DNA from: Paucibacter sp. DJ2R-2
GTDB lineage: Bacteria > Pseudomonadota > Gammaproteobacteria > Burkholderiales > Burkholderiaceae_C
Direction: 5' to 3'
Assembly (NCBI RefSeq): GCF_025717675.1
Contig: NZ_JAJIRT010000001.1
Span: 1,426,001 to 1,490,000 of the forward strand
Length of the DNA: 64,000 nucleotides
This document shows positions 55,212 through 63,472 of the stretch, piece by piece; position 1 is the first letter of the stretch, and each line of letters begins with the position of its first letter. Both the position numbers and the translations under genes were made by a program. The notes under the pieces were generated by a model. The model saw only the letters and a program-made list of their open reading frames with translations, ran no database searches and was not told the DNA's origin.

Positions 55212-55723
55212 CGGGTCCACGCCGGTGCCTTGGCATGAATGACAGCAGCCTCGTCGTCATCGGGCGGGACGGGCTCGAGCTTCACTCTCTGAATCAACTT
55301 GCCATCGCTCAGCCGGCGCATTTCGAAGCCAATGGGTGTGGATCCATGGGGAAACTGGTAGCGATAGACCACGGCATCACTTCGCGGGCTGAAGCACCAT
55401 TGGTACACCATGCCGAAGTGTCCGGCGAAGCGCCGAATCTTGTTTGAAGCACCCAACACGACCAATTCGATGGGCTGGGAGTACGAGGCTCCTTGATCCG
55501 GATACAACGCGAGCCACCCGACATGACGCCAGTCTGCAGAGATGGCTGGTTTCTCGAATCCGTCTTGGTTGTCGAACTTGGGAGCCGACAAGGCACGGCC
55601 GTCAGTTCGCAGCACCTTCAGCTTGGAACCATCGGACTCAAGCTGAATCGCGCTGAAGCCCGCCGCTTGGACGGATAGAGATGCCAAGGCAGTAGCGGCG
55701 AGAATGAGGAACTGAGGGATGTT
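55181..55723 (-). CDS. Hypothetical exported protein
   Basis: 180 residues with a signal peptide (MNIPQFLILAATALASLSVQ, then AAG). The mature part is beta-rich with WRHVGWLALYPDQGASYSQP. There is no recognised family. It overlaps the membrane-protein gene by 31 bases. Confidence 0.65.
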   Translation of the reverse strand, partial: NIPQFLILAATALASLSVQAAGFSAIQLESDGSKLKVLRTDGRALSAPKFDNQDGFEKPAISADWRHVGWLALYPDQGASYSQPIELVVLGASNKIRRFAGHFGMVYQWCFSPRSDAVVYRYQFPHGSTPIGFEMRRLSDGKLIQRVKLEPVPPDDDEAAVIHAKAPAWTRCAQRGAAAK

Positions 55724-55775
55724 CATGTGATGCGTACCGTTGAATTTCAGCGGCAACAGATGGCATTCGTTTGAA

Positions 55776-56399
55776 TCAAGTGTCAGTGCTTACAAAGTCC
55801 CAATCATCACCGCTATCACCTGCCAGCCAGTTAAGCCCATGGTGGCGCTCTTGGATGATTCCAGCGTCAAGGTCGGGGGGCGTCGGGCGGCCGTGGATGC
55901 GGGCATCTCTGGCCCTCCAGTTGGCCTCTTGCGCATCCTGGCGGGCATCGAGCAAGGCATCCCGGCTGCGAAGTTTGGCCGACGTAACAAAAGCAGCCGG
56001 CGATGACCAAATGCCGCTGGAATTGACGACGCCAGCCATGTCCATCTGAGTATTCGGCGGTGGCATCTTGTCGATTTGATGCAGCGCCCACAGCAGGGGA
56101 ACGAGCGCCTCAGAGCGCCAGCTGAACGCGATTCGCTCCTGCCTGGGTGGCTTGACGCTCTTGAGAAAGGCTGCTTCGCTCCTCGACAAATAGGCCGTGA
56201 CTTGATGGGCTTTGACCCAGGCAGAAACACCTGGGTGCGCCAGCGCATGCCGCACAACGGCAAGCAAGGCCAAGCTTCTGAAGGCCACTTGTTCAGGCGT
56301 TCTGATCTTCACAGTGGTCTGCGGGACGGTTTCAGTCCCAGCCATGGCAGCAAGCGGTGATGTGGCAATCAGAGTGACAACAGCACGGCGGGAAAGCAT
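55776..56399 (-). CDS. DUF4272-like protein
   Basis: 207 residues. A possible signal peptide (MLSRRAVVTLIATSPLAAMA) is followed by AFRSLALLAVVRHALAHPGV, FSWRSEALVPLLWALHQIDK, and a final NWLAGDSGDDWDFVSTDT, as in DUF4272 proteins. Function unknown. ATG 56399 is chosen because the signal peptide starts there. An attC-like half-site lies just upstream. Confidence 0.68.
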   Translation of the reverse strand: MLSRRAVVTLIATSPLAAMAGTETVPQTTVKIRTPEQVAFRSLALLAVVRHALAHPGVSAWVKAHQVTAYLSRSEAAFLKSVKPPRQERIAFSWRSEALVPLLWALHQIDKMPPPNTQMDMAGVVNSSGIWSSPAAFVTSAKLRSRDALLDARQDAQEANWRARDARIHGRPTPPDLDAGIIQERHHGLNWLAGDSGDDWDFVSTDT

Positions 56400-56433
56400 C
56401 AGACACTCAGAATTTGTCCCCTTGATGGGGTGG

Positions 56434-56937
56434 TTAGCTCGCATTGCCGCCACCAGAATGCAAGCTGCGCAGGCCGACGACCGCGACACCAAGCGCCGCC
56501 AACACCAGCAGTGCAAGGTGCAAAGTGCCGAGCGGAATCACGCCAAGCAAGGGATTCGCTGAGCTGAAAGGGGAAAACGGCTGAATGTCGGCGTGCATGA
56601 CGCTGTCCAGCACCACGTGCGAGTACGCGCCGAGAGCTGCACCCAGCGCAACAGGCGGAACCAACAGCGATTGCCAGCCGAAGGGATTTGGCAGCCAGAA
56701 CTTGGATGCGAACGACCGCAAGACCAAGAAAAGCGCGACGGTCGCCACAACCATGAGCGTAGCGCCGACGAATGTATGCATAAACGCGTGAACTGGGTGC
56801 TGGCCTAAGACAAGGTTGTATAGCGATTCGACATCAATGAGCACATTCGCCGCGCAGAACGAAAGAAAACTCACACGCTTTGGCGCTGCGGAATGCAGCG
56901 CTGCGCCGAGACCAAAGTGGAAGGGAGTGACTGGCAT
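56434..56937 (-). CDS. YdjM-like membrane-associated metal-dependent hydrolase
   Basis: 167 residues. PVTPFHFGLGAALHSAAPKR begins the family's conserved N-terminus, with HAFMHTFVGA and YSHVVLDSVMHADIQPF as metal-binding histidine and aspartate stretches, and four membrane helices. Family members are LexA-controlled in some bacteria. The role is not known here. ATG 56937 is chosen; the frame runs to 57261 but the upstream part does not match. Confidence 0.75.
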   Translation of the reverse strand: MPVTPFHFGLGAALHSAAPKRVSFLSFCAANVLIDVESLYNLVLGQHPVHAFMHTFVGATLMVVATVALFLVLRSFASKFWLPNPFGWQSLLVPPVALGAALGAYSHVVLDSVMHADIQPFSPFSSANPLLGVIPLGTLHLALLVLAALGVAVVGLRSLHSGGGNAS

Positions 56938-57176
56938 GTCTTGATTCGGGCTAACTTGGCTACGTGGCCCAATCGGCGCTGCATAGTGCCGTGAGCGCGC
57001 CATAACGCCGGATGGCCTCGGAAGTCTAAGCGAATGATTTGACTCGGAATTGGTGCTGAAGGTCCTGCCGGGCGCATTCCTTGTTGCATGGCAACACCGC
57101 CAGCCTGGCCGGCTCGCAGGCGCCTCATGTTTCCGCACCCAGGCTCGGCAGATACGCAGCCACCGTGTTCGAATGC

Positions 57177-57953
57177 ATGATTGAGCTCCAGCCAGCCAGC
57201 GAACCCCAACCCGCCATGCCGCCCGCCAAGCCACAGCTTCGCCTCGTTCCTTCCTCACCATCCCGCCCCACGCTCGCTCAGCGCCTGCAATCCACCTTGT
57301 CCCGCTTGCAAGCCGAGGCGCGCCCCGAGCAGCTGGCCGGCATGGCGCGGTTTGGGCTGACGGGGGTTGGCCGCCTGGGTCTGGCCGTGCCCACCTTGCG
57401 CGCGCTTGGCAAGGAGCTGGGTTGCGACCATGAGCTGGCGCTGGCGCTCTGGGACAGCGGCATTCCGGATGCGCAGATCCTCGCTTCCTTGCTCGCCGAT
57501 CCGGAGCGCCTGAGCGCGGTCGAGATGGACCACTGGGCCCAGGGCATGCAGGCCTGGGATGTCTGCGACCAGGCCTGCCTCAATGCCTTTCGGCGCACGC
57601 CGCTGGCCTGGGGGCGCATCGAGGCCTGGGCAGTGGCCGAGCCGGAGTTCGTCAAGCGGGCGGCGTTTTCGCTGCTGGCGGTGCTGGCCGTGCATGGCAA
57701 GGTCTACGCGGATGCTGCCTTTGCCGCCCAGTTCCCCCTGATCGAAGCCGCCGCGGCCGACCCGCGCAACTTCGTCAAGAAGTCGGTCAGCTGGGCGCTT
57801 CGCCAGATCGGCAAGCGCGACCCGGTGCTGCGAGCACAGGCCCTGACTGTGGCCAATCGACTGCGCGAGCGCCCCGAGCCCAGCGCGCGCTGGATCGGCT
57901 CCGACGCCTGGCGCGAGCTGAACCCCGACCGCAAGAACACCCCCACCGCCTGA
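57177..57953 (+). CDS. DNA alkylation-repair (AlkD-like) protein
   Basis: 258 residues with HEAT-like helices: GVGRLGLAVPTLRALGKELG, AWDVCDQACLNAFRRTPLAW, and FVKKSVSWALRQIGKRDPVL. These match the AlkD family, which excises N3- and N7-alkylated purines without base flipping. ATG 57177 is used; the true start may be ATG 57216. Confidence 0.85.
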   Translation: MIELQPASEPQPAMPPAKPQLRLVPSSPSRPTLAQRLQSTLSRLQAEARPEQLAGMARFGLTGVGRLGLAVPTLRALGKELGCDHELALALWDSGIPDAQILASLLADPERLSAVEMDHWAQGMQAWDVCDQACLNAFRRTPLAWGRIEAWAVAEPEFVKRAAFSLLAVLAVHGKVYADAAFAAQFPLIEAAAADPRNFVKKSVSWALRQIGKRDPVLRAQALTVANRLRERPEPSARWIGSDAWRELNPDRKNTPTA

Positions 57954-57962
57954 ACCCGCCCC

Positions 57963-57991
57963 TTCACCTGTTCACCTGTTCACCTGTTCAC
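57963..57991. repeat. 8-bp tandem repeat (TTCACCTG), 3.6 copies
   Basis: TTCACCTG is repeated three times plus five bases between the AlkD-like and ridA genes, upstream of the ridA start at 58017. It is a simple repeat and may vary in length. Confidence 0.75.
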
Positions 57992-58016
57992 TCCCCCTAC
58001 ACCCAAGATCAAACCC

Positions 58017-58499
58017 ATGACCGCCGAACAACGTCTCGCCCAGCTGGGCTTGGTCTTGCCGCCTTGCAGCGCGCCCGTCGGCAGCTATGCCGCCGCCTTG
58101 CGCAGTGGCTCCCTGCTGTTCCTGTCGGGCAAGGCGCCGTCGCCGGTCGACGGGGTTTTGCCCCGGGGCAAGTTGGGGCGCGAGTTCAGCGCCGAGCAGG
58201 GCTATGCCTTCGCGCGCTCGGCCGCGCTGGAGCTGATCGCGGCGCTGCGTGCCGAGCTGGACTCGCTCGACGAGGTGGCCCAGTTCGTCGAGCTGCAGGG
58301 TTCGCTCAACACCGTGCCCGAGTTCGAGGCCCATGCGGAGGTGCTCGACGGGGCGTCCGATCTGTTGCTGGCGCTGTTCGGCCCGGCTTGTGGCCGCCAT
58401 GTGCGCTCGGTGGTGGGCGTGTGTTCCTTGCGCAAGGGCGTGCCGCTGACGCTCAAGGCCACCGTCGAGCTTCGCCCAAACCTGGGTGGCAAGACCTGA
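58017..58499 (+). CDS. RidA family protein
   Basis: 160 residues. APVGSYAAALRSGSLLFLSG and VVELQGSLNTVPEFEAHAEV-like segments, then GRHVRSVVGVCSLRKGVPLT, are typical of the atypical RidA (YjgF) subgroup. RidA proteins hydrolyse reactive enamine/imine intermediates. The member here is longer than canonical (about 130). Confidence 0.85.
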   Translation: MTAEQRLAQLGLVLPPCSAPVGSYAAALRSGSLLFLSGKAPSPVDGVLPRGKLGREFSAEQGYAFARSAALELIAALRAELDSLDEVAQFVELQGSLNTVPEFEAHAEVLDGASDLLLALFGPACGRHVRSVVGVCSLRKGVPLTLKATVELRPNLGGKT

Positions 58500-58684
58500 C
58501 CCCGCGGCGCGCCACGGGGCAGAGGTGCGATCCGCGGTGAATTGGCCGGGGTTTTCCCATGTCCTAGGGGGGACAAGCTCGGCCCGAGGCGATACCCTCG
58601 CAGCAGACCTGTCGTCGCAGTGCCTTGCCCTTTAGGCGTGGTCTTCAATGCTGTTTTTTGACGAAATAAAGTGGAGTGCCCCCG

Positions 58685-59554
58685 ATGAAGAACATGTTTG
58701 CCGCTGCTGCCTTTATGCCCAGCCGCCTTGCCATCACCGCCCTGGCCGCCGCCAGTGTGTTCTTGGGCAGCGCCGGCAGTGCCTTGGCCACGCCCACGCT
58801 GCTGGTGGACCGCGGCCTGCCCACGGCCAACCTGAACAGCCCGGTCGGCAGCCCGCGCAGCAACACCGCCGTCAATGTCGGCGCGCCGCGCGAATTCGCG
58901 GGCGACGACTTTCAGCTGGGCGACAACCTGCTCGGTTGGAACATCAACAAGCTCAGCACCTGGGTGGTGGGCGGCGCCACCGACAGCTTTCTCGGTGACC
59001 TCTACAGTTCTTTGGCTTTCTACATCGGCGATGCCGATGGCGACGGCATGCAGCGCCTGGCCTTCTCCAACCTGAGCGCCGGCAGCGACGCCACCCCGGG
59101 CAGCGGCCCCAGCATCAGCGCCACCCGCGTGGCCTATGTCGATGGCAGCACCTTCGACAGCCCCGAAGGCCCGCGCGCGCTCTACCGTGTGGACTTCGAC
59201 AACCTGGGCCTGCACTACGCATCCAACACCCTGGTGCAGTTCGGCATCGACCTCGAGGGCGGCCTGGGCACGGTGGCCCATGCCAGCAACGCGGCCCTGA
59301 GCGGCTTGCCGCAGGCCGGCGCCGACGGTCAGTACCGCCAGTTCAAGCTCAGCGACAGCATTCCCGGCACGGCCGATTTCACCGGCTTTGCCTGCACCGG
59401 CCAGGACGCCGGCTGCGTCGGCGGCGCTTTCCGCAGCGATGTCAACGTCCAGGTCTTCGGCAACCGAGTGCCCGAGCCGGCCAGCTGGGCACTCAGCGGC
59501 ATGGCCTTGCTGGCCCTGGCCGCCACTCGCCGCCGCAGCCGCCCGAGCGTCTAA
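58685..59554 (+). CDS. PEP-CTERM-anchored exported protein
   Basis: 289 residues. A signal peptide (to about Ala37) precedes a beta-rich body with DADGDGMQRLAFSNLSAG. The C-terminus has VPEPASWAL followed by a membrane helix and a basic RRRSR tail, the PEP-CTERM signal sorted by exosortase. ATG 58685 is chosen over GTG 58676. A TGTCC-N6-GGACA inverted repeat lies upstream (58560-58575). Confidence 0.85.
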   Translation: MKNMFAAAAFMPSRLAITALAAASVFLGSAGSALATPTLLVDRGLPTANLNSPVGSPRSNTAVNVGAPREFAGDDFQLGDNLLGWNINKLSTWVVGGATDSFLGDLYSSLAFYIGDADGDGMQRLAFSNLSAGSDATPGSGPSISATRVAYVDGSTFDSPEGPRALYRVDFDNLGLHYASNTLVQFGIDLEGGLGTVAHASNAALSGLPQAGADGQYRQFKLSDSIPGTADFTGFACTGQDAGCVGGAFRSDVNVQVFGNRVPEPASWALSGMALLALAATRRRSRPSV

Positions 59555-59563
59555 GCGCAAGGA

Positions 59564-59581
59564 CGCCGGCCCGTGCCGGCG
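59564..59581. other. Hairpin between convergent genes
   Basis: CGCCGGC (59564-59570), CCGT loop, GCCGGCG (59575-59581). A perfect 7-bp stem without a T-tract, just past the PEP-CTERM gene and before the end of the histidine kinase gene. Possibly a weak terminator. Confidence 0.3.
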
Positions 59582-59591
59582 CCATGCTTGA

Positions 59592-61007
59592 TCAGCCCGG
59601 CGGCGCCCAGCTGACGCGCACTTCCAGCCCGCCCAGCGCGGCGCTGCGGCCGACGCTGATGCGGGCTCGGTGCGCTTCGGCAATGCGGCGCACGATGGAC
59701 CAGCCCAGGCCGCTGCCTGGCTGCGGGCTGCCCAGGGCGCGGAAAAAACGTTCTCCCAAACGCGCGAGCTGGGCCTCGTCCAGGCCGGCGCCGCTGTCGG
59801 CCAGCTGCAGCTCGACCTGGCCCGCTACGCCGCGCAGCTGCAGCTCGATGCGGGCGCCGTCGGGGCTGTAGCGAAGGGCGTTGTCGAGCAGATTGCGGAT
59901 CAGCACGGCCAGCAGGGCGGGGTTGCCCGGCACCGTGCAAGGGCCGCTGCAGTCCAGGCTCAGGTCCTGGCCGCGCTGCAGCGCCGTCGGCGCGAGCTCG
60001 GCCGCCACCTCGCGGGCCAGCAGGGCCAGGTCGACCGGCTGGCCTGGCAGCAGGCACTGCCCTTCATGTTCCAGCCGGGCCAGGGTGAGCAGCTGCTCGA
60101 CCAGGCGGCTGGCGCGCTCGCAGCCTTGCAGCGTGGCTTGCAGGGCGGCCGTTTGGCCCGCGCTGTCCTGCTGGCGCAGGGCGCCTTGGGCCACTTGCGC
60201 CTGGGCGCGGATGGCGGCAATCGGGGTGCGCAGCTCATGGGCGGCGTCGGCGGTGAAGCGGCGCTCGGCCGCCATCATGGCCTGGCTGCGCTGCAGCAGC
60301 TGGTTCAGGGCCAGCAGCAAGCCTTCCATCTCGCTGGGCGTGTCGCGCAGCTGCACCGGTTCCAGCGCGTCCGGCGCGCGCTGCGCCAGCGTGCGGCTGA
60401 GTTCGCGCAGCGGCCGGGTGCCGCGGCGCACCGCCCACCAGACCGTGGCCGCCAGCAAGGGCAGGGCCAGCAGCAGGGCGCCGAAAGCCCCGCGCAGCAA
60501 GGCCATCAGGATCTCGCCACGCGAGCGCTGCTGCTCCGCCACATAGACCTGCACATCGCGTTCGGCCCCGTGGCTGGCGAACACCCGCCAGGTCTCCCCG
60601 GCGATCTGCACCGAGCGCAGGCCGGTGCGAAAGCCTTGCTCCTCGCCCACCATGGGCTGCAGCGGCGCGTTGCGCGAGCGCAGGCTCAGCCGGCCTTCGT
60701 GGAAGACCTGGAAGGCCACGCGCGGCGCGTAGCGGTGCAGCTCGGGCGCGGCCTCTTCCAGCGCGGCCTCGCCCTCGCCATCGCTCTCGTCATCTTCGCT
60801 CTCATGCCCCAGCAGCCGCGGTTGCTGCGCCACCAGCAGGGCCGCCGCCTGGGCCAGGTGGGCGTCCAGCAGCTCGTCGAGTTCATGGCGCGCGTCGAAC
60901 CAGACGGTGGCGCTGACGGCCGCCCAGATCAGCAGCACCAGGCTCAGCACCAAGGCCAGCAGGCGGGCTTGCAGCGAGCGCGGCGGCAGCCAGTGCAGCG
61001 TCTTCAT
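59592..61007 (-). CDS. QseC-like sensor histidine kinase
   Basis: 471 residues. Two membrane helices (about 13-33 and 170-190) flank a periplasmic domain; the HAMP-like region, HisKA (HELRTPIAAIRAQAQVAQGA) and the HATPase domain (VLIRNLLDNALRYSPDGARI and GSGLGWSIVRRIAEAH) follow. It is overlapped by four bases by the upstream regulator gene, so they form a pair. It probably controls the SHP cytochrome genes upstream. Confidence 0.9.
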   Translation of the reverse strand: MKTLHWLPPRSLQARLLALVLSLVLLIWAAVSATVWFDARHELDELLDAHLAQAAALLVAQQPRLLGHESEDDESDGEGEAALEEAAPELHRYAPRVAFQVFHEGRLSLRSRNAPLQPMVGEEQGFRTGLRSVQIAGETWRVFASHGAERDVQVYVAEQQRSRGEILMALLRGAFGALLLALPLLAATVWWAVRRGTRPLRELSRTLAQRAPDALEPVQLRDTPSEMEGLLLALNQLLQRSQAMMAAERRFTADAAHELRTPIAAIRAQAQVAQGALRQQDSAGQTAALQATLQGCERASRLVEQLLTLARLEHEGQCLLPGQPVDLALLAREVAAELAPTALQRGQDLSLDCSGPCTVPGNPALLAVLIRNLLDNALRYSPDGARIELQLRGVAGQVELQLADSGAGLDEAQLARLGERFFRALGSPQPGSGLGWSIVRRIAEAHRARISVGRSAALGGLEVRVSWAPPG

Positions 61008-61675
61008 GCGCCGGGCCCGGTTCGCATCAACACATAACCGACACCGCGCACGGTTTGAATCAGGCCAGCGCCGAGCTTCTTGCGCAGGTGGTGGACATGC
61101 ACCTCGACGGCATTGCTCTCCACCTCCTGGCCCCAGCCGTAGAGCTGCTGCTCCAGCTGCTCGCGCGAGAGCACGCGGCCGGCGCTCAGCATCAGGGCAT
61201 GCAGCAGGTCGAATTCGCGGGTCGACAGCGGCACCGGCTCGCCGGCGCGGCTGACCGTGCGCGCGCCCGGGTCCAGGCAGACGTCCTGCGCCTGCAGCAG
61301 CTCCTGGGCCTGGCCATGGGCGCGCCGCACCAGGGCGCGCAGGCGAGCGCCGAGCTCGAACAGGTCAACCGGCTTGAGCACATAGTCGTCCGCGCCCAGG
61401 TCCAGGCCGCGGATGCGCTCGGGCACGGCATCGCGGGCCGTCAGCACCAGCACCGGCACCTTGACGCCGGCTGCGCGCAGCTCGCTCAGCACCTCGAAAC
61501 CATCGCGCAGCGGCAGGCCCAGGTCGAGCACGGCGGCGGCGTAGGCCTCGCTGCGCAGTTCGCGGCTGGCGGCCAGGCCGTCGCGCACCCAGTCGACCTG
61601 AAAGCCCTGCTGGCCCAGGCCGGCGCGCAGGCCGTCGCCAAGCAGGGGATCGTCTTCGGCAAGAAGGATGCGCAT
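61004..61675 (-). CDS. OmpR/QseB-type response regulator
   Basis: 223 residues. The receiver domain has phospho-acceptor Asp51 (VLDLGLPLRDG), and the winged-helix DNA-binding domain ends with VEVHVHHLRKKLGAGLIQTV. It partners the histidine kinase and lies at the end of the cytochrome operon, as in other SHP clusters with QseBC regulation. Confidence 0.92.
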   Translation of the reverse strand: MRILLAEDDPLLGDGLRAGLGQQGFQVDWVRDGLAASRELRSEAYAAAVLDLGLPLRDGFEVLSELRAAGVKVPVLVLTARDAVPERIRGLDLGADDYVLKPVDLFELGARLRALVRRAHGQAQELLQAQDVCLDPGARTVSRAGEPVPLSTREFDLLHALMLSAGRVLSREQLEQQLYGWGQEVESNAVEVHVHHLRKKLGAGLIQTVRGVGYVLMRTGPGA

Positions 61676-61707
61676 GGGGCTATTTTGCGGCCGTGTGGCG
61701 GGCGGCT

Positions 61708-62460
61708 TCAGTCATCGTCCGAATCGTGGCCGGCGCGTTCTTTGCGCAGGCTGCTGCTCTGCGTGCTGCCGTCCGGGCTGGCGGCGGGCGCTTGCTGCCA
61801 CTGCCAGGCCCAGAAGGCCAGCACCAGAGCGACGATGGCCAAGCCCAGGGGCAGCAGATTGCGCTGCACCAGGTCTGGGCCGCGCCCGGGGGTCTTGCCG
61901 CTGATCATGGGCAGGGCCAGGTTCTGGCGCCGCAGCAGGCTGACCCCTAGTACCAGGCCCAGGTGGGCCAGCACCAGCAGCAGCACAAGATTGCCCGTCA
62001 GCTCATGGGCTTCTTCCATCACATCTTCCAGCAGCGTGCCCCACCATTCCTGCTCCAGCACCACGCCGCTGAAAGCACTCAGCAGCACGGTGGCCAGCAT
62101 GGCGACGATCAGCAAGGCATTGAGGGCCTGGAAGCTGGCCTGCACCTGGCCCTTGCCCTCCAGCCAGGCGCGGGCCTGCTGGGGCAGGGCGCGCAGCTTG
62201 CCCGTCCAGACCGAGGCGCGCACGCGCCGCGGGCCGACGAGGGCCCAGAGCAAGCGGGCCAGCACCACGCCCAGGGCGGTATAGCCGAGGGTGATGTGAA
62301 CCAGATGCCAGCGCTCGCTCTCGGCCGTCAGGTAGGCGCCGCTGAAGCTCAGGGCCAGCAACCAGTGCAGCACGCGGGTCGGCGCGTCGATGACACGGCG
62401 CTGCGGAGCCGGCGTGCCAGCCGGTGTGCTCTCACTTGGGAATGCGGATGCGGTGTTCAT
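61708..62460 (-). CDS. Cytochrome b561-like membrane protein
   Basis: 250 residues. Four membrane helices with heme-binding histidines in RVLHWLLALSFSGAYLTAES, LVHITLGYTALGVVLARLLW and EAHELTGNLVLLLVLAHLGL. It would pass electrons from quinol to the small c-type cytochromes coded upstream. ATG 62460 has GGAGA upstream and overlaps the diheme cytochrome gene by 29 bases. Confidence 0.88.
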   Translation of the reverse strand: MNTASAFPSESTPAGTPAPQRRVIDAPTRVLHWLLALSFSGAYLTAESERWHLVHITLGYTALGVVLARLLWALVGPRRVRASVWTGKLRALPQQARAWLEGKGQVQASFQALNALLIVAMLATVLLSAFSGVVLEQEWWGTLLEDVMEEAHELTGNLVLLLVLAHLGLVLGVSLLRRQNLALPMISGKTPGRGPDLVQRNLLPLGLAIVALVLAFWAWQWQQAPAASPDGSTQSSSLRKERAGHDSDDD

Positions 62461-62893
62461 TGAAGTCTCCTTGCTCGGCGCCGCCATGGCAGGCGGCACA
62501 GTTGGCGGCGCTCTTGATGGAGGCGCGCTTCCAGGTGGCGGCGGGCACCTCGTCGTGTTCGCGGATGAACCAGGCGCTGCGGGTGATGCGGTCTTCCGGC
62601 GGTGCTTCGCGGGCGCGCTTTCCGCCGCTGCCGGCATGGGCCGTCAGCCACTGGCTCAGCTGGGCCACCGTGGCCGGGTCCAGCGAGGCGTCGCTGCCGT
62701 AGTGTTTGGCCAAGTTCTGACTGATGCGCTGCCAGGACGCCGCCGGCAACAGGCCCGGCGGGTAGGCAATGTGGCAGGCCGCGCATTCCTGCTGGTAGGC
62801 CGGCAGCAGCGGCACGCTCAGGCGCCGGCCTTCGTCGGCCGGGCTCAGCACTGGCGCCAGGGCCAGGCAAAGAAAAAGAAAGCGGGTCTTCAT
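62432..62893 (-). CDS. Diheme cytochrome c (DHC)
   Basis: 153 residues with a signal peptide and two heme c motifs, CAACH at 37-41 and CAACH at 132-136. The arrangement matches DHC, the diheme partner of SHP. It is coupled to the cytochrome b gene by overlap and lies 16 bases after the SHP gene. Confidence 0.9.
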   Translation of the reverse strand: MKTRFLFLCLALAPVLSPADEGRRLSVPLLPAYQQECAACHIAYPPGLLPAASWQRISQNLAKHYGSDASLDPATVAQLSQWLTAHAGSGGKRAREAPPEDRITRSAWFIREHDEVPAATWKRASIKSAANCAACHGGAEQGDFNEHRIRIPK

Positions 62894-62909
62894 GGGTGGG
62901 CCTCCGGGC

Positions 62910-63344
62910 TCAGGGCTTCAGCGTCATCAGCCAGGCCAGCACATCGGCCTTCTCGCCGGCGCTGCACTCGCGTTCCAACACGTCTTTGCAATTGCGGCGG
63001 AACCACTTCTCCACCTTGGCCGGCTCGCTGAAGCGGCGTGGGTTGAAGGCCGGGGCCAGGGCGCCGATCTCCTTGCCGGTGCCGGCATGCTTGCCCGCCT
63101 GGGTGGGCAGAGCCTGGTGGCAGGAAGCGCAGCTCCACTCGCCGCCATGGCGCTGGGTGAAAAAGGCCTGGCCGCGGCGGGCATCGGCCGGCGCGCGGGC
63201 GGCGGCCACATAGCCGTCCAGCAATTCGGCCGGTGTGGCGGCCCGGGTGGGCACAGGCAGGCTCAGCGCCAAGGCCAGTGCCGGCAGGCTGAAAAATGCG
63301 GCGGGCCAGAGGCGGCTTGCTTGGGGATTCGGAGCGTGGGACAT
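62910..63344 (-). CDS. Sphaeroides heme protein (SHP, DUF1924)
   Basis: 144 residues with a signal peptide and one heme c motif, CASCH (72-76). WFRRNCKDVLERECSAGEKA is characteristic of SHP, an oxygen-binding cytochrome with an Asn axial ligand. GAGG stands upstream of ATG 63344. SHP, DHC and cytochrome b with a QseBC pair form a known gene set in many proteobacteria. The operon reads shp-dhc-cytb-regulator-kinase on the minus strand. Confidence 0.9.
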   Translation of the reverse strand: MSHAPNPQASRLWPAAFFSLPALALALSLPVPTRAATPAELLDGYVAAARAPADARRGQAFFTQRHGGEWSCASCHQALPTQAGKHAGTGKEIGALAPAFNPRRFSEPAKVEKWFRRNCKDVLERECSAGEKADVLAWLMTLKP

Positions 63345-63472
63345 GGTGCATTCCTCGTTCAATGCATCCATGCTGCTCGCCCAGGCTTAGCGCTTTCTTA
63401 AGCGGCGCGGTAAAGCCGAGCGCGGCGCTCTCCTACATGCCTGTGTCACGGCTCTGGCCATACTCTGTAACC

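Noticed and set aside
57963-57991. Tandem repeats as a CRISPR array
   Set aside because: 8-bp units with no spacers and no cas genes; a simple tandem repeat.
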